Of a stretch of DNA of 64,000 bases, positions 15,538-24,285 are shown piece by piece; positions within the stretch are counted from its first letter, which is position 1, and each line of letters begins with the position of its first letter. Below the pieces are notes generated by a model. The model was not told the DNA's origin. It made no database searches and saw only the letters and a program-made list of their open reading frames with translations. This DNA is from an uncultured Pseudothermotoga sp. (GTDB lineage Bacteria; Thermotogota; Thermotogae; Thermotogales; DSM-5069), in the NCBI GenBank assembly GCA_937995655.1, contig CALKJI010000004.1:124001-188000 (forward strand), given 5' to 3'. Both the position numbers and the translations under genes were made by a program.

Positions 15538-16815
15538 CTATACCTCCCTTTTGACATCATACAAAAATTTTCCACCATGTTCGATCCAGAGACAGTCATC
15601 TGATAGGAAATCTTCTTTCTTAATTGCTCTTGGATCGCGATAGGCTAACCCAACGGCTTCACAATCCTTTTTAGGTATAGAGGTGGCAAGTGTGACAGTG
15701 AACGCAAATTCTTCTTTCTTTGTAGCTGGATCATACGTGCCATCACCCCTTACATTTATTACGTGAGCGGCTACGTTCAGGTCAAAGTTTGGACGTTTCT
15801 TCAAGAAATCTTTGACATAATCTTTGCAGTGGTATCCAATTTCACGTATCGATCTATCCATCTGTGCATTCGAATGAAATATTTTGATATGAGGTGCATA
15901 GATTATGATTTCTCCATTGGGTGCGAGAACCCCTGGTCTTTGAAGTTTGTATGAACCTTTTCCTGCCGTCCAGATTTCGTCATAACTTTCTCCTATCACC
16001 TGCACTGCCATCCTCACAGGCTTATTTAAATAAATTATGTGAATCCTTTTGCTTGCTTTAACAGCTTCTCTGTAAGCTTGCAGAGCTCCTTCAAAGTCAT
16101 AACCTGTGTACAGACCTTTTGCGACTATTCCACGATCTGTTTCTTCATAAACCATGTTCAAGAATAGAACTGGTGAATTGACCTTTTCAAAGGCGATCTT
16201 GCAAGCTTGGTTAATCACCTCTCTTGCAGAGTTTTCTTCCGATCCGATGATCCTTGGAATGCCTATGAGCACAGCAGCCCAGTGGAACAAGCCTACAACA
16301 TCCGGTCCGGCTATGCCTGGTACTATGGATTTCAGACCACCCGAAAAACCTGTAGATTCGTGTGGAGAAGTGCCACTCAAAACTATGATCAAATCATATT
16401 TTTCAAAAAACAATTTGTTCAACGTTACCGGCAGCGGTTGTTCAAGATCTCCCATGGTTTTTTCACTGACAAATTCTTTGCTCAAGATTCCAACAGTTAC
16501 CAGTGCATCAGGGTTTGCGTATTCGTGGTTGAAGAATACAAATCTTTCCTCCTGAAGTCCCAGTTTTTTTCGAATTTCTCTTTCAGTCATCGCGCGATGT
16601 GTGCCACTTGCATTCAAGGTATGAAGAGTCTTTAACCCTCTTTTTTCAAGGTGTTTAAAGATTAGGGGTACCAACCTGTCCGAAAAATCTTGGCGTGTAT
16701 AATCTGGGTGTATCAAAAGAACCTTCTGCAGTCTCTTGTCCGGTAAAATCTGTTCAATCAAATATGATATATCTTCTGTCTTGAGCTCATCAGAAAGGTT
16801 CTGTAAATAGTTCAT
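15538..16815 (-). CDS. LarA-family nickel-pincer racemase/epimerase
   Basis: 425 residues of the lactate racemase family. Visible landmarks: PDYTR near residues 37-41 (the DxTR substrate-binding motif), GTHR near 71-74 (catalytic His), and SPHESTGFSGGLKSIVPGIAG near 165-185, with the second catalytic His and the Lys that covalently carries the nickel-pincer nucleotide. Family members racemise 2-hydroxy acids; a D-gluconate 2-epimerase activity is known among LarA homologues. Here it follows genes for tagaturonate epimerase and fructuronate reductase, whose product D-mannonate is the C2 epimer of D-gluconate, so mannonate/gluconate epimerisation is the favoured inference. Cofactor-making larB, larC and larE are not in the window. 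Start at ATG 16815 (AAGAAGGTG upstream). Confidence 0.85.
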   Translation of the reverse strand: MNYLQNLSDELKTEDISYLIEQILPDKRLQKVLLIHPDYTRQDFSDRLVPLIFKHLEKRGLKTLHTLNASGTHRAMTEREIRKKLGLQEERFVFFNHEYANPDALVTVGILSKEFVSEKTMGDLEQPLPVTLNKLFFEKYDLIIVLSGTSPHESTGFSGGLKSIVPGIAGPDVVGLFHWAAVLIGIPRIIGSEENSAREVINQACKIAFEKVNSPVLFLNMVYEETDRGIVAKGLYTGYDFEGALQAYREAVKASKRIHIIYLNKPVRMAVQVIGESYDEIWTAGKGSYKLQRPGVLAPNGEIIIYAPHIKIFHSNAQMDRSIREIGYHCKDYVKDFLKKRPNFDLNVAAHVINVRGDGTYDPATKKEEFAFTVTLATSIPKKDCEAVGLAYRDPRAIKKEDFLSDDCLWIEHGGKFLYDVKREV

Positions 16816-16828
16816 AATTGCACCTTCT

Positions 16829-17653
16829 TCAAACACCGGAGTAGGCATTGAATCCGCCGTCTATTGGAATAACAGCACCCGTTACGAACTTTGATGCATC
16901 TGAAGAAAGCCATACACAAACACCTATCAAATCCTCTGGATCTCCGAATCTACCCATGGGTGTATGATCAATTATTGCTTTACCCCTAGCTGTGAGGTTG
17001 CCCTGTTCGTCAAGTAACAAATATCTGTTTTGCTGTGTCAAGAAAAATCCTGGCGCAATGGCATTGACTCTAAGGTTTTTGTTGTATTCCATAGCAAGGT
17101 GAACAGCAAGCCACTGAGTGAAATTGCTCACAGCTGCTTTTGCTGCAGCGTAACCAATGACGCGTGTCAATGGTCTGAAGGCTGCCATTGAGGAAATGTT
17201 TATGATCGATCCACCTTCCTCTCTATTTACCATGAATTTGCCAAAGATCTGTGATGGCAATATTGCACCACCAAAAAGGTTCAGTGAAATCACTTTTTGA
17301 AGTGCATCGAGGGGCATATCAAAAAAACTTAATTCTGCAGATGTTGTTGCCTGTGGTATGTTTCCACCAGCCGCATTGAGTAAGACATCTACTTTGCCAA
17401 AATCTCTCAAAATTTCTTCGTACGTTTTCTTAATTTCATCGACACTCAAGACATCCATGTAGTATCCCTTTGCTTCAAAACCGGCCTTTTGCATCTCGCC
17501 AGCCACAACATCAAAATTTTTTATGTCACAGACGGCGATCTTTGCACCAAACTTTGCTAAACCTTTTCCTATGGCTGATCCAAGTATCCCTGCACCTCCT
17601 GTTATGACTACAACTTTGCCATCCAAACTAAACAACTTGTAGGCTTCTTTCAT
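16829..17653 (-). CDS. uxuB: D-fructuronate reductase / D-mannonate oxidoreductase, SDR type
   Basis: 274-residue short-chain dehydrogenase. Rossmann motif TGGAGILGSAIG near residues 16-27, NAAGG near 90, catalytic Ser (INISSMA) and Tyr-x-x-x-Lys (YAAAKAA, about 160-166). The C-terminal FFLTQQNRYLL, HTPMGRFGDPEDL and PIDGGFNAYSGV match the SDR-type UxuB of Bacillus and Thermotoga relatives. It would reduce D-fructuronate to D-mannonate with NAD(P)H, the step after UxaE. ATG at 17653 chosen for its AAAGGAGTG ribosome site. It is flanked by uxaE upstream and the LarA homologue downstream with almost no gaps. Confidence 0.85.
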   Translation of the reverse strand: MKEAYKLFSLDGKVVVITGGAGILGSAIGKGLAKFGAKIAVCDIKNFDVVAGEMQKAGFEAKGYYMDVLSVDEIKKTYEEILRDFGKVDVLLNAAGGNIPQATTSAELSFFDMPLDALQKVISLNLFGGAILPSQIFGKFMVNREEGGSIINISSMAAFRPLTRVIGYAAAKAAVSNFTQWLAVHLAMEYNKNLRVNAIAPGFFLTQQNRYLLLDEQGNLTARGKAIIDHTPMGRFGDPEDLIGVCVWLSSDASKFVTGAVIPIDGGFNAYSGV

Positions 17654-17667
17654 CGTCAACACTCCTT

Positions 17668-19146
17668 TCAAACTTTGAGTAAATTTAGATGTTTTTGCAT
17701 ATGGTTTTTCAAGAGTTCGTAGTGCTCACTCTCGTGTTCAAAGAGAGTCTTCAAAATGCGATCCTTGAAAAGATAACGTCCTGATTCCATGGCTGTTAGT
17801 ATTGAACCATAGGTTATGTGAATCAATTGGCGGGCATCGGGCATTTCAAAAAGCTTTACAAGATCTGAGTCGGGTAATTGGTCAACATCGGGTATCCTTG
17901 TAAGATCGGTAGTTACATGATATGACGCTCTGTCCGTTTCAAAACGCGTTAATGCGTATTTATGTATTTGCCTGTAAAGTGAAACGTCTTTCACAGCAAT
18001 TACTTTAATTGCTTCCAGATAACTAGTCCCCGCAGTTTTGATGTGTAGGTTACCTTCAGTATACCTTGCAAAGATCGGATATATGCTGAATTTATCGCTC
18101 CCTGAGTGCAAAGATAGTCTATATCCCGACAGTGTTTTAGCAATTTCACTGTGAATTGCTATCTCTTTCTCAAGCAGGGAAAGATCCCCTATGTAGTCGA
18201 TCCCCTTTTGCCACTGACCAACAAATCTTGGTGCAAGGGTTTGGAAATCAACACCCCTCCTTCTAAGTTCTTGTACGATGAATATATGGGCTAAAGGTGT
18301 TGTCGGTGTTGAAGTTTCATCTATAGAGATCTCAAGATCAAAGTCTTTTTTCACACCCTTGAGTGCATCGTAGCACTTGACAACATGTTCTAACACATCG
18401 ATGTACGTAACAAAGATTTTGACGAAGTTCTCTTCATCCATGACAAGCTTCTTTTCTAAAAGTGTGAAGGTTTTCCCAACATATTTCGTCTCTAATTCTC
18501 TCCTTCTTGGGTGAGACTGATAGAAATCTGCGATCTCTTTTTGACTCATCTTATCCATGTTTCTCACATATTCCGATGGATCTACGGTGTACATACTGTA
18601 TCCTTCGTGAGCAGCCTTCAATAGGTCTTCGATCTGTTTTACGTGATCTGCATCGGCTCCAAATGTTCCATCATAACCGCTTTCAAAGACGCCCCAAACA
18701 GCGCTTTCGAGAGCATCTTTGAAAGTTCTCTGTGTTCTTGAAAGTTCTCTAACAGATTGTTGAGCGAAGATCGGGAATAGATCGTAATTTTTCGCTACTT
18801 GAGCGTGTGCAGCTGTAGCAATTCCAAGTCTATCACCAAAACCGAAGGAGGTTTTCTTGGTACATGTCTTTGGCTTAAGGTCAAAGAGTTCTCTTATGGC
18901 ATCACAGTTTTTGTGTGAAAGCTGGCCGAGTATTACATCCAAGTTTTCAACACTGCCGATTTTCTCGCCTTCGAATTTCTCACATATTCCCTTTCTCCCA
19001 ATTACAATAAGGTACTTCTCTTGTTGATTTTTGCACATAAAGAGGGTTGAACCATCCATGTGATGCATTGAACGACTATAGACTTGATATCTTTTGTTTG
19101 TCATTTTCTCAAATTCTCTAACGATATCTTCAGTTTGCTTTTTCAA
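17668..19146 (-). CDS. uxaE: tagaturonate epimerase (UxaE family)
   Basis: 492 residues resembling UxaE, the T. maritima enzyme that interconverts D-tagaturonate and D-fructuronate. Landmarks: SFGFGDRLGIATAAH near residues 98-112, TFGADADHVKQ near 158-168 (probable metal ligands), SIDETSTPTTPLAH near 290-303, LSLHSGSDKFSIYP near 350-363 (further His/Asp/Lys candidates). TTG at 19146 is preferred because GGAGGATTATC precedes it; an ATG at 19167 overlaps the deoR stop without a site. In this cluster its substrate tagaturonate would come from IolO (31500-32324), linking inositol breakdown to the mannonate branch. Confidence 0.8.
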   Translation of the reverse strand: MKKQTEDIVREFEKMTNKRYQVYSRSMHHMDGSTLFMCKNQQEKYLIVIGRKGICEKFEGEKIGSVENLDVILGQLSHKNCDAIRELFDLKPKTCTKKTSFGFGDRLGIATAAHAQVAKNYDLFPIFAQQSVRELSRTQRTFKDALESAVWGVFESGYDGTFGADADHVKQIEDLLKAAHEGYSMYTVDPSEYVRNMDKMSQKEIADFYQSHPRRRELETKYVGKTFTLLEKKLVMDEENFVKIFVTYIDVLEHVVKCYDALKGVKKDFDLEISIDETSTPTTPLAHIFIVQELRRRGVDFQTLAPRFVGQWQKGIDYIGDLSLLEKEIAIHSEIAKTLSGYRLSLHSGSDKFSIYPIFARYTEGNLHIKTAGTSYLEAIKVIAVKDVSLYRQIHKYALTRFETDRASYHVTTDLTRIPDVDQLPDSDLVKLFEMPDARQLIHITYGSILTAMESGRYLFKDRILKTLFEHESEHYELLKNHMQKHLNLLKV

Positions 19147-19163
19147 AGATAATCCTCCTCCCG

Positions 19164-19928
19164 TCATGCTTTGTACACTTGAACGCCTTTCTCCAGTAAG
19201 AAGATTTCGAATTCTTTCGGAATATTCTCATCTGTTATGACACCATCTATATCCTCAGGTAGAGCAAATGAAGCAAAGGCACTGCGACTGAATTTTGTTG
19301 AATCTGTGACAATGTATACCTTCGAAGCACTTCTTATCATTGCTTTTTTGACGTCTGCTTCAACGACGCTCGGTGTCATGAATCCTTTTTCCACTGAAAA
19401 GCCCGTTGTACCTAAGAATGCTTTGTCAACATTGATTTCTTCTAAGAATCTGAGAGCCCAGGGTCCAACTAATGATAGACTGTTTTCCCTGACAACACCG
19501 CCGAGCACAAGTACTTCGATACCAAGTTCTATGAGTTTTCCTGCTATAAAAACGTTGTTTGTCACAACAGTTATCATTGACAGTTCTGATTTTCTCAATT
19601 CGAAGGTTGCATAATAATTAGTACTGCTACTGTCAAGTATAACTGTATCTCCATCTTCAATCAAAGAAACTATTTTCTTGGCAATTCTCTTCTTTTCATT
19701 TTCCCGTTGGTGTATTTTTTTCAAGAAATTCCATTCGGAACGGGAATGATCAGGCAAGATTGCCCCGCCATGAGTTCTGACTATTGAACCATTTGCCTCC
19801 AAGAAATCTAGGTCTTTTCTTATTGTCACACTACTTACCTTCAACTGTCGTGTGAGTTCGTTGACAGTAATTTTTCCTTTCTTTCGTAAAAGATCAAGAA
19901 TAACATTTCTTCTCTCTTCTGTAAACAA
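19164..19928 (-). CDS. DeoR-family transcriptional regulator
   Basis: About 254 residues. N-terminal DeoR helix-turn-helix: ERRNVILDLLRKKGKITVNELTRQLKVSSVTIRKDLDFLE (about 4-45). It is followed by the phosphosugar-sensing DeoRC domain with DGDTVILDSSSTNYYA, VVTNN, GG(V/E) and LGTTGFSVEKGF landmarks. Start TTG at 19928, preceded by GGAGGGG at proper spacing; an upstream extension to 20072 contains the promoter and is not translated. It opens the minus-strand operon and faces the iol operon, so it probably controls both. Confidence 0.9.
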   Translation of the reverse strand: MFTEERRNVILDLLRKKGKITVNELTRQLKVSSVTIRKDLDFLEANGSIVRTHGGAILPDHSRSEWNFLKKIHQRENEKKRIAKKIVSLIEDGDTVILDSSSTNYYATFELRKSELSMITVVTNNVFIAGKLIELGIEVLVLGGVVRENSLSLVGPWALRFLEEINVDKAFLGTTGFSVEKGFMTPSVVEADVKKAMIRSASKVYIVTDSTKFSRSAFASFALPEDIDGVITDENIPKEFEIFLLEKGVQVYKA

Positions 19929-19947
19929 AATTTTCCCCTCCGTCTGA

Positions 19948-19976
19948 ATACTATCAGTTTGAGTTGCGAAAGTCAA
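19948..19976 (-). promoter_or_regulatory. promoter of the deoR-uxaE-larA operon
   Basis: Minus strand TTGACT (19971-19976), 17-base spacer, TAGTAT (19948-19953), placing the transcript start just ahead of the deoR ribosome site. Confidence 0.7.
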
Positions 19977-20001
19977 ATTCGAAACCATACAAAAGTACGT
20001 G

Positions 20002-20031
20002 AAAGAATGAGAAAAGTGAAAAAAGAATGAG
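20002..20031. promoter_or_regulatory. 20-bp-phased direct repeats, candidate DeoR operator
   Basis: AAAGAATGAG occurs at 20002-20011 and again at 20022-20031, exactly 20 bases (two helical turns) apart, between the two divergent promoters. DeoR proteins often bind direct repeats, so this is the best operator candidate for the shared regulator. Confidence 0.5.
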
Positions 20032-20090
20032 CAAGAAAATGATAAATGCACATAAACTCTTTTGAATGACAATTTTCAAATTTGTCTATC

Positions 20091-20119
20091 TTGTTAACCA
20101 TAGGTAGACTTATTATGGT
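20091..20119 (+). promoter_or_regulatory. promoter of the iol operon
   Basis: TTGTTA (20091-20096), 17-base spacer, TATGGT (20114-20119). The transcript would begin near 20126 with a very short leader before AGGAGGG. Confidence 0.5.
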
Positions 20120-20143
20120 AGAGAATGTACAGGAGGGATGAAG

Positions 20144-21331
20144 ATGAAGGCCGTAAGATTACATGCGAAATGGGAACCAAGACAAGGCTTCAAGCTTGGT
20201 CCTAAGGACATTGAAGGAAAAGTTTGTTGGCTTGGTAGCAAGGTATGGCGCTATCCACAGGTCGTTGTTGAAGAAGTTTTAGAACCTAAAATTAAAAAGC
20301 CAACGGAAGTATTGATTCAAGTAAAAGCTTGCGGAATCTGCGGCAGCGATGTTCACATGGCGCAAGCAGATCAAGATGGTTATATGCTCTATCCGGGTTT
20401 GACGGGATTTCCAGTAACGCTTGGGCATGAATTTTCTGGAATTGTTGTTGATGCCGGACCTGAGGCGATAAACAGAAGAACAAACAAAAGGTTCGAACCG
20501 GGTGAACCAGTGACTTCTGAAGAGATGTTTTGGTGTGGACATTGCAGACCTTGTGCAGATGGATACCCAAACCATTGTGAAAATCTTCATGAAATTGGCT
20601 TTGATATCGATGGCGCTTTTGCAAAATACGTGATATCCGATGCAAAGTACCTATGGAGTTTAAGGGAACTTGAGAAAAACTATCAAGGGGATAGTTTGTT
20701 CTTGGCCGGTAGCCTTGTTGAACCAACCTCTGTTGCTTACAACGCTGTTATAGAAAGAGGTGGTGGAATAAGACCTGGAGACAATGTGGTTATCCTTGGC
20801 GGAGGACCTATTGGTCTTGCAGCTGTTGCTGTGCTAAAGAGAGCTGGTGGAGCTAAAGTAATACTTTCAGAACCATCAGAAACAAGAAGAAAGCTTGCGA
20901 AAGAATTGGGTGCAGATGTGGTAATTGATCCAACCAAAGAGAACTTTGTTGATGCGGTTCTGGACAGTACAAATGGTATGGGTGCGAAGATCTATCTTGA
21001 AGCGACAGGGCTGCCTCAGATAGTTTGGAAAGACATTGAGGAAACTATTTGGAGAGCTAGAGGCGTGAATGCAACCGTTGTCATTGTCGCAAGGGCAGAT
21101 GCAAAAATACCCGTTACCGGTGAAGTGTTTCAAGTGAGACGTGCTCAAATAGTAGGCTCACAAGGTCACTCAGGGCATGGTAATTTCCCAAGGGTCATAA
21201 GTCTTATGTCAACAGGAATGGATATGACTAAAATGATTTCAAAGACTGTGAAACTCGAAGAAATACCTGAATACATAAAGAGATTGCAAACCGACAAAGA
21301 ACTCATCAAAGTAACGATGCTAAACCCCTGA
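20144..21331 (+). CDS. iolM: 2-keto-myo-inositol (scyllo-inosose) dehydrogenase, zinc ADH family
   Basis: 395-residue medium-chain dehydrogenase. Catalytic-zinc ligands lie in CGICGSDVH (about 65-73) and GHEFSG; four structural-zinc Cys lie in the CGHCRPCADGYPNHC region (about 130-145). NAD-binding GGGPIGLAAVAVLKRAGGAKVI is near 223-245. It resembles T. maritima IolM, which oxidises 2-keto-myo-inositol to a diketo product. ATG at 20144 has AGGAGGG six bases upstream; the ATG at 20138 abuts the site. The following genes are iolG and iolN homologues, which strengthens the assignment over sorbitol or threonine dehydrogenase. Confidence 0.82.
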   Translation: MKAVRLHAKWEPRQGFKLGPKDIEGKVCWLGSKVWRYPQVVVEEVLEPKIKKPTEVLIQVKACGICGSDVHMAQADQDGYMLYPGLTGFPVTLGHEFSGIVVDAGPEAINRRTNKRFEPGEPVTSEEMFWCGHCRPCADGYPNHCENLHEIGFDIDGAFAKYVISDAKYLWSLRELEKNYQGDSLFLAGSLVEPTSVAYNAVIERGGGIRPGDNVVILGGGPIGLAAVAVLKRAGGAKVILSEPSETRRKLAKELGADVVIDPTKENFVDAVLDSTNGMGAKIYLEATGLPQIVWKDIEETIWRARGVNATVVIVARADAKIPVTGEVFQVRRAQIVGSQGHSGHGNFPRVISLMSTGMDMTKMISKTVKLEEIPEYIKRLQTDKELIKVTMLNP

Positions 21332-21341
21332 GGTGATTCTC

Positions 21342-22328
21342 ATGGAAAAGGTGAAAATTGGAGTAGTTGGAAGTGGTTTCATAGGTCAAGTACATCTGGA
21401 AATTCTTTCAACCTTTGATGACGTTGAGATAGTTGGTGTGATGGATGTTGACAAGAATAGAGCGAAATCAGTTGCAGAAAGGTTTAAAGCGAAGGTTTTT
21501 GATAATTTGAAGCAAATGAAGGATGAAGGTCTCAATGCCGTTTATATTACTTCACCAAACAAAACGCACTTTGAGTACGCAATGAATGCACTTGAAAATG
21601 GGCTGAATGTCTTTTGTGAAAAACCAATGACGATTTCTTTGAACGATGCTTTAGCTCTGGAGTCAAAAGTTAAGGAAAAGGGTGCAATCTTTCAAGTAGG
21701 CCATAATAGAAGATTTGCACACGTATATACTTTCATGAAAGAAAGAATAGAGAATGGAACGGTGAAACCCTATTCGTTCCAGATAAAGATGAACAGAGGA
21801 GAACTACTCAACCCACCTTGGACCTCAGACAGATCTTACACCGGAGGGTTTCTTTTTGAAAGTACCTTACACCTCTTCGATATGGCAAGATGGCTCTTTG
21901 GGGACATTGAAGAGATGTATGTTTTAGGAAAAAGGAGTGTCTATCCAGACATTGATGATTGGTCGATCGCGATGAAGATGAAAAATGGAATCATAGGTAC
22001 TTTTACATCCTGTGCTCATGCAAGCTGGATGATACCTTTTGAGAGAGTCGAAGTATACGGCGAGCATGTGATGATGGCAAACGAAGAGATGGAAAGAGTC
22101 CATTTCTGCAAAGGTCTTGGAAAAGAAGTTGAAAGCCATGATTTCACAAAGGTAGATTTCAAAGAAAAGTGGGGATACATAATTGAAAACAGATTATTCA
22201 TCGACTGTCTCAAAGAACACAAAACTCCACCTGTCACTGTGAGCGATGGTGTTAAAGTCATAAGAATCATTGATGCTTGTTACAGGGCCGTTGAAAGTGG
22301 TGATGCCCACGTAAGATTGGAGGGTTGA
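21342..22328 (+). CDS. iolG: inositol 2-dehydrogenase (Gfo/Idh/MocA family)
   Basis: 328 residues: N-terminal Rossmann domain GVVGSGFIGQVHLEIL (about 6-21), NAD-contacting CEKPM (about 91-95) with the family Lys, and C-terminal alpha/beta substrate domain (GGFLFESTLHLFDMARWLFG near 168-187 supplies the Asp/His pair). It would oxidise myo-inositol to 2-keto-myo-inositol. Start ATG 21342 with GAGGTGATTCTC; an upstream GTG is part of that site. Tight spacing with iolM and a four-base overlap zone with iolN indicate one operon. Substrate assignment rests on context; the family is broad. Confidence 0.8.
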   Translation: MEKVKIGVVGSGFIGQVHLEILSTFDDVEIVGVMDVDKNRAKSVAERFKAKVFDNLKQMKDEGLNAVYITSPNKTHFEYAMNALENGLNVFCEKPMTISLNDALALESKVKEKGAIFQVGHNRRFAHVYTFMKERIENGTVKPYSFQIKMNRGELLNPPWTSDRSYTGGFLFESTLHLFDMARWLFGDIEEMYVLGKRSVYPDIDDWSIAMKMKNGIIGTFTSCAHASWMIPFERVEVYGEHVMMANEEMERVHFCKGLGKEVESHDFTKVDFKEKWGYIIENRLFIDCLKEHKTPPVTVSDGVKVIRIIDACYRAVESGDAHVRLEG

Positions 22329-22330
22329 TC

Positions 22331-23299
22331 ATGTCAAAGTGGCAGATACCACCAAAGGAAGGTCATATGGAAAAACCATCAGGTATTTACTATCAAACTA
22401 TGACTATGAAGGAAATAGAAGAAAGAGTGAAAAAGTGTGATTTAATAATTATCCCTGTTGGGAGCACGGAAAACCATGGTCCAAATGCGCCAACTGGTGA
22501 AGATACTTTTCTGGTCACAAGGATGGCGGAACAGGTTGCTTTGAAAACAGGTTGCACTGTGGCCGAACCGATCTGGTACGGTTTTCATCCGTACCATCAT
22601 ATTGGTATGCCTGGGACGGTACCAGTGAAAGACGAAGCATTCATTGATCTTTTAGTTAGTGTCATCGCTGGTTTTTGGAACGCAGGGTTTAAGAAACAAA
22701 TCTTGCTGAACGGTCATGGACAGGAGTTTGTTATACCCGTCGCCATACACAAATTTGCGAAAATTTTCCAAGTGCCTGCGATGATCTTCAATGTGAACTG
22801 GTATCATGCGATACAAGACAAATTCAAAACCAAGCAGGAAGGTGGTCCTTACGAAACCAATTTCATCCATGCCGATGAAGTAGAAACCTCTTGGAGTCTT
22901 GCCTTGTTCCCCGAGTTCTGTCATCAGGAATGGGCCGTTGACACAACACCGCGTGGTTACATGCCAGAAGGTCATATAGACAAAGCTGGTAATTTGTTGC
23001 ATAGAGCTATTGCTTGGTACGGACATGTAGGTGGTGGCCCGATCGAAGTTGCAGCATATCCAGAAGGTGTCGTTGGAAAGGCAAGTAAAGCCAGTGTAGA
23101 TAAGGCGAAGGAAGGAGTAGAAGCATTACTCGATTATCTTGAAAAACTTGTCAACGACATCATGAAGGCGTTCCCAGCAGGCAAGCTACCACCAGCTAAT
23201 GAACTATCTCAAAGACCAAAAGAAGAGTTAGATGCCGTATTGAAAAAGCCATTCGAACCTGGTTGGAGAAGTATATACAGTTTGGGAAACATGTGGTGA
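22331..23299 (+). CDS. iolN: IolN-type diketo-inositol hydrolase (creatininase family)
   Basis: 322 residues of the creatininase-like amidohydrolase family. Metal-site landmarks: IIPVGSTENHGPNAPTGEDT near 40-59 (Glu, His, Asp ligands), FHPYHHIGMPGT near 85-96, LLNGHGQE near 126-133, HADEVETSWSLALFP near 180-194. In T. maritima the homologue IolN opens the diketo ring made by IolM to give 5-keto-L-gluconate. ATG at 22331 follows GGAGGGTTGATC. The order iolM-iolG-iolN in one operon supports the role. Confidence 0.8.
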   Translation: MSKWQIPPKEGHMEKPSGIYYQTMTMKEIEERVKKCDLIIIPVGSTENHGPNAPTGEDTFLVTRMAEQVALKTGCTVAEPIWYGFHPYHHIGMPGTVPVKDEAFIDLLVSVIAGFWNAGFKKQILLNGHGQEFVIPVAIHKFAKIFQVPAMIFNVNWYHAIQDKFKTKQEGGPYETNFIHADEVETSWSLALFPEFCHQEWAVDTTPRGYMPEGHIDKAGNLLHRAIAWYGHVGGGPIEVAAYPEGVVGKASKASVDKAKEGVEALLDYLEKLVNDIMKAFPAGKLPPANELSQRPKEELDAVLKKPFEPGWRSIYSLGNMW

Positions 23300-23302
23300 G
23301 TT

Positions 23303-23323
23303 GAAGGCGCCTTGAGCGCCTTC
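23303..23323 (+). promoter_or_regulatory. intercistronic hairpin between iolN and binding protein
   Basis: Perfect 8-bp stem GAAGGCGC / GCGCCTTC with a 5-base loop, just after the iolN stop and 8 bases before the next ribosome site. No T-run; likely an mRNA processing or stability element. Confidence 0.6.
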
Positions 23324-23341
23324 ATAATAGGGGGGATCTGT

Positions 23342-24274
23342 GTGAAAAGGTTGGTAACGTTACTACTGGTTGCCATGGTATTTGTCGGAGTATTTGGCTA
23401 CACATTCTATGTCGTATCTCATGGTGGGCCGGCTGACCCGTTCTGGGGAGTAGTTATGAAAGGTGTCAAAGATGCGGCAACCAAATTCGGGGTCAACGCA
23501 GTCTATCTTGGTCCAGAAAAGTTTTCTCTCAAAGAGTTCATCGACCTTGTTAATTCAGCAATCGTCAAGAAACCAGATGGTCTTGTCGTCACTATCACAA
23601 ATCCCGTTGCGTTGGACGAACCACTCAGAAGGGCAATTCAAATGGGCATTCCTGTTGTCGCAATCAACGTACCCGATGACAGATCGACCGATGAAAAGAT
23701 ACCATATCTATGCTATGTGGGCATGAATGAATATCTCGCAGGTGTTTATGCAGCAAGAAGAATGCTACAAGAATTCACACCAAAGAGGGCCGTTGTGGCG
23801 ATTCACGAACCAGGCCACGTGGGACTTGAAGCAAGGGCAAAAGGTATTGCAGATGTCTTGGCTGAAAAGAAGATTCCTGTGGAAAAACTCGATATTACTA
23901 CTGATCCAACAAAGGCTTTGACCTTACTCAAGAGCTATTTAACAAGGTATCCCGACACCAATGCCATCTTCACCCTTGGTCCTCTGGGTGCACATCCAGC
24001 GATACAACTCGTTGAAGAAGAGAAACTTGTTGGCAAGGTAAAAGTAGGTGCCATCGACTTAACAACAAAGATAACCGATGCGATCAAGAGGGGTGTGGTT
24101 GTTTTCACAATCGACCAACAGCAGTATTTGCAAGGTTATCTACCAATCGTGTTTTTGTACCTTTACAAGGAATTTGGTTTGATCCCTCACGAAGACATTT
24201 TGACAGGGCCTTCAATTGTTGATAAGAGCAACGTGGAAATCGTTGAAAAAACTGTACAGCTGGGTTACCGTTGA
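23342..24274 (+). CDS. CUT2 sugar/inositol ABC binding protein
   Basis: 310 residues of the ribose/inositol-type periplasmic binding family. GTG start with GGGGGGATCTGT site; signal peptide VKRLVTLLLVAMVFVGVFGYTF. The mature protein shows YVVSHGGPADPFWGVVMKGVKDAA (about 12-35) and KPDGLVVTITNPVALDEPLRRAIQMGIPVVAINVP (about 77-112). Together with 24326-25297 and 25294-26043 it forms one importer; placement directly after iolN makes inositol or a close relative the favoured substrate. Confidence 0.88.
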   Translation: MKRLVTLLLVAMVFVGVFGYTFYVVSHGGPADPFWGVVMKGVKDAATKFGVNAVYLGPEKFSLKEFIDLVNSAIVKKPDGLVVTITNPVALDEPLRRAIQMGIPVVAINVPDDRSTDEKIPYLCYVGMNEYLAGVYAARRMLQEFTPKRAVVAIHEPGHVGLEARAKGIADVLAEKKIPVEKLDITTDPTKALTLLKSYLTRYPDTNAIFTLGPLGAHPAIQLVEEEKLVGKVKVGAIDLTTKITDAIKRGVVVFTIDQQQYLQGYLPIVFLYLYKEFGLIPHEDILTGPSIVDKSNVEIVEKTVQLGYR

Positions 24275-24285
24275 TGAACAAACAG

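Noticed and set aside
16429-16440. AACGTTACCG within the larA-type gene, resembling half of the LacI operator
   Set aside because: Inside a coding sequence far from a promoter and lacking the second arm; likely chance.
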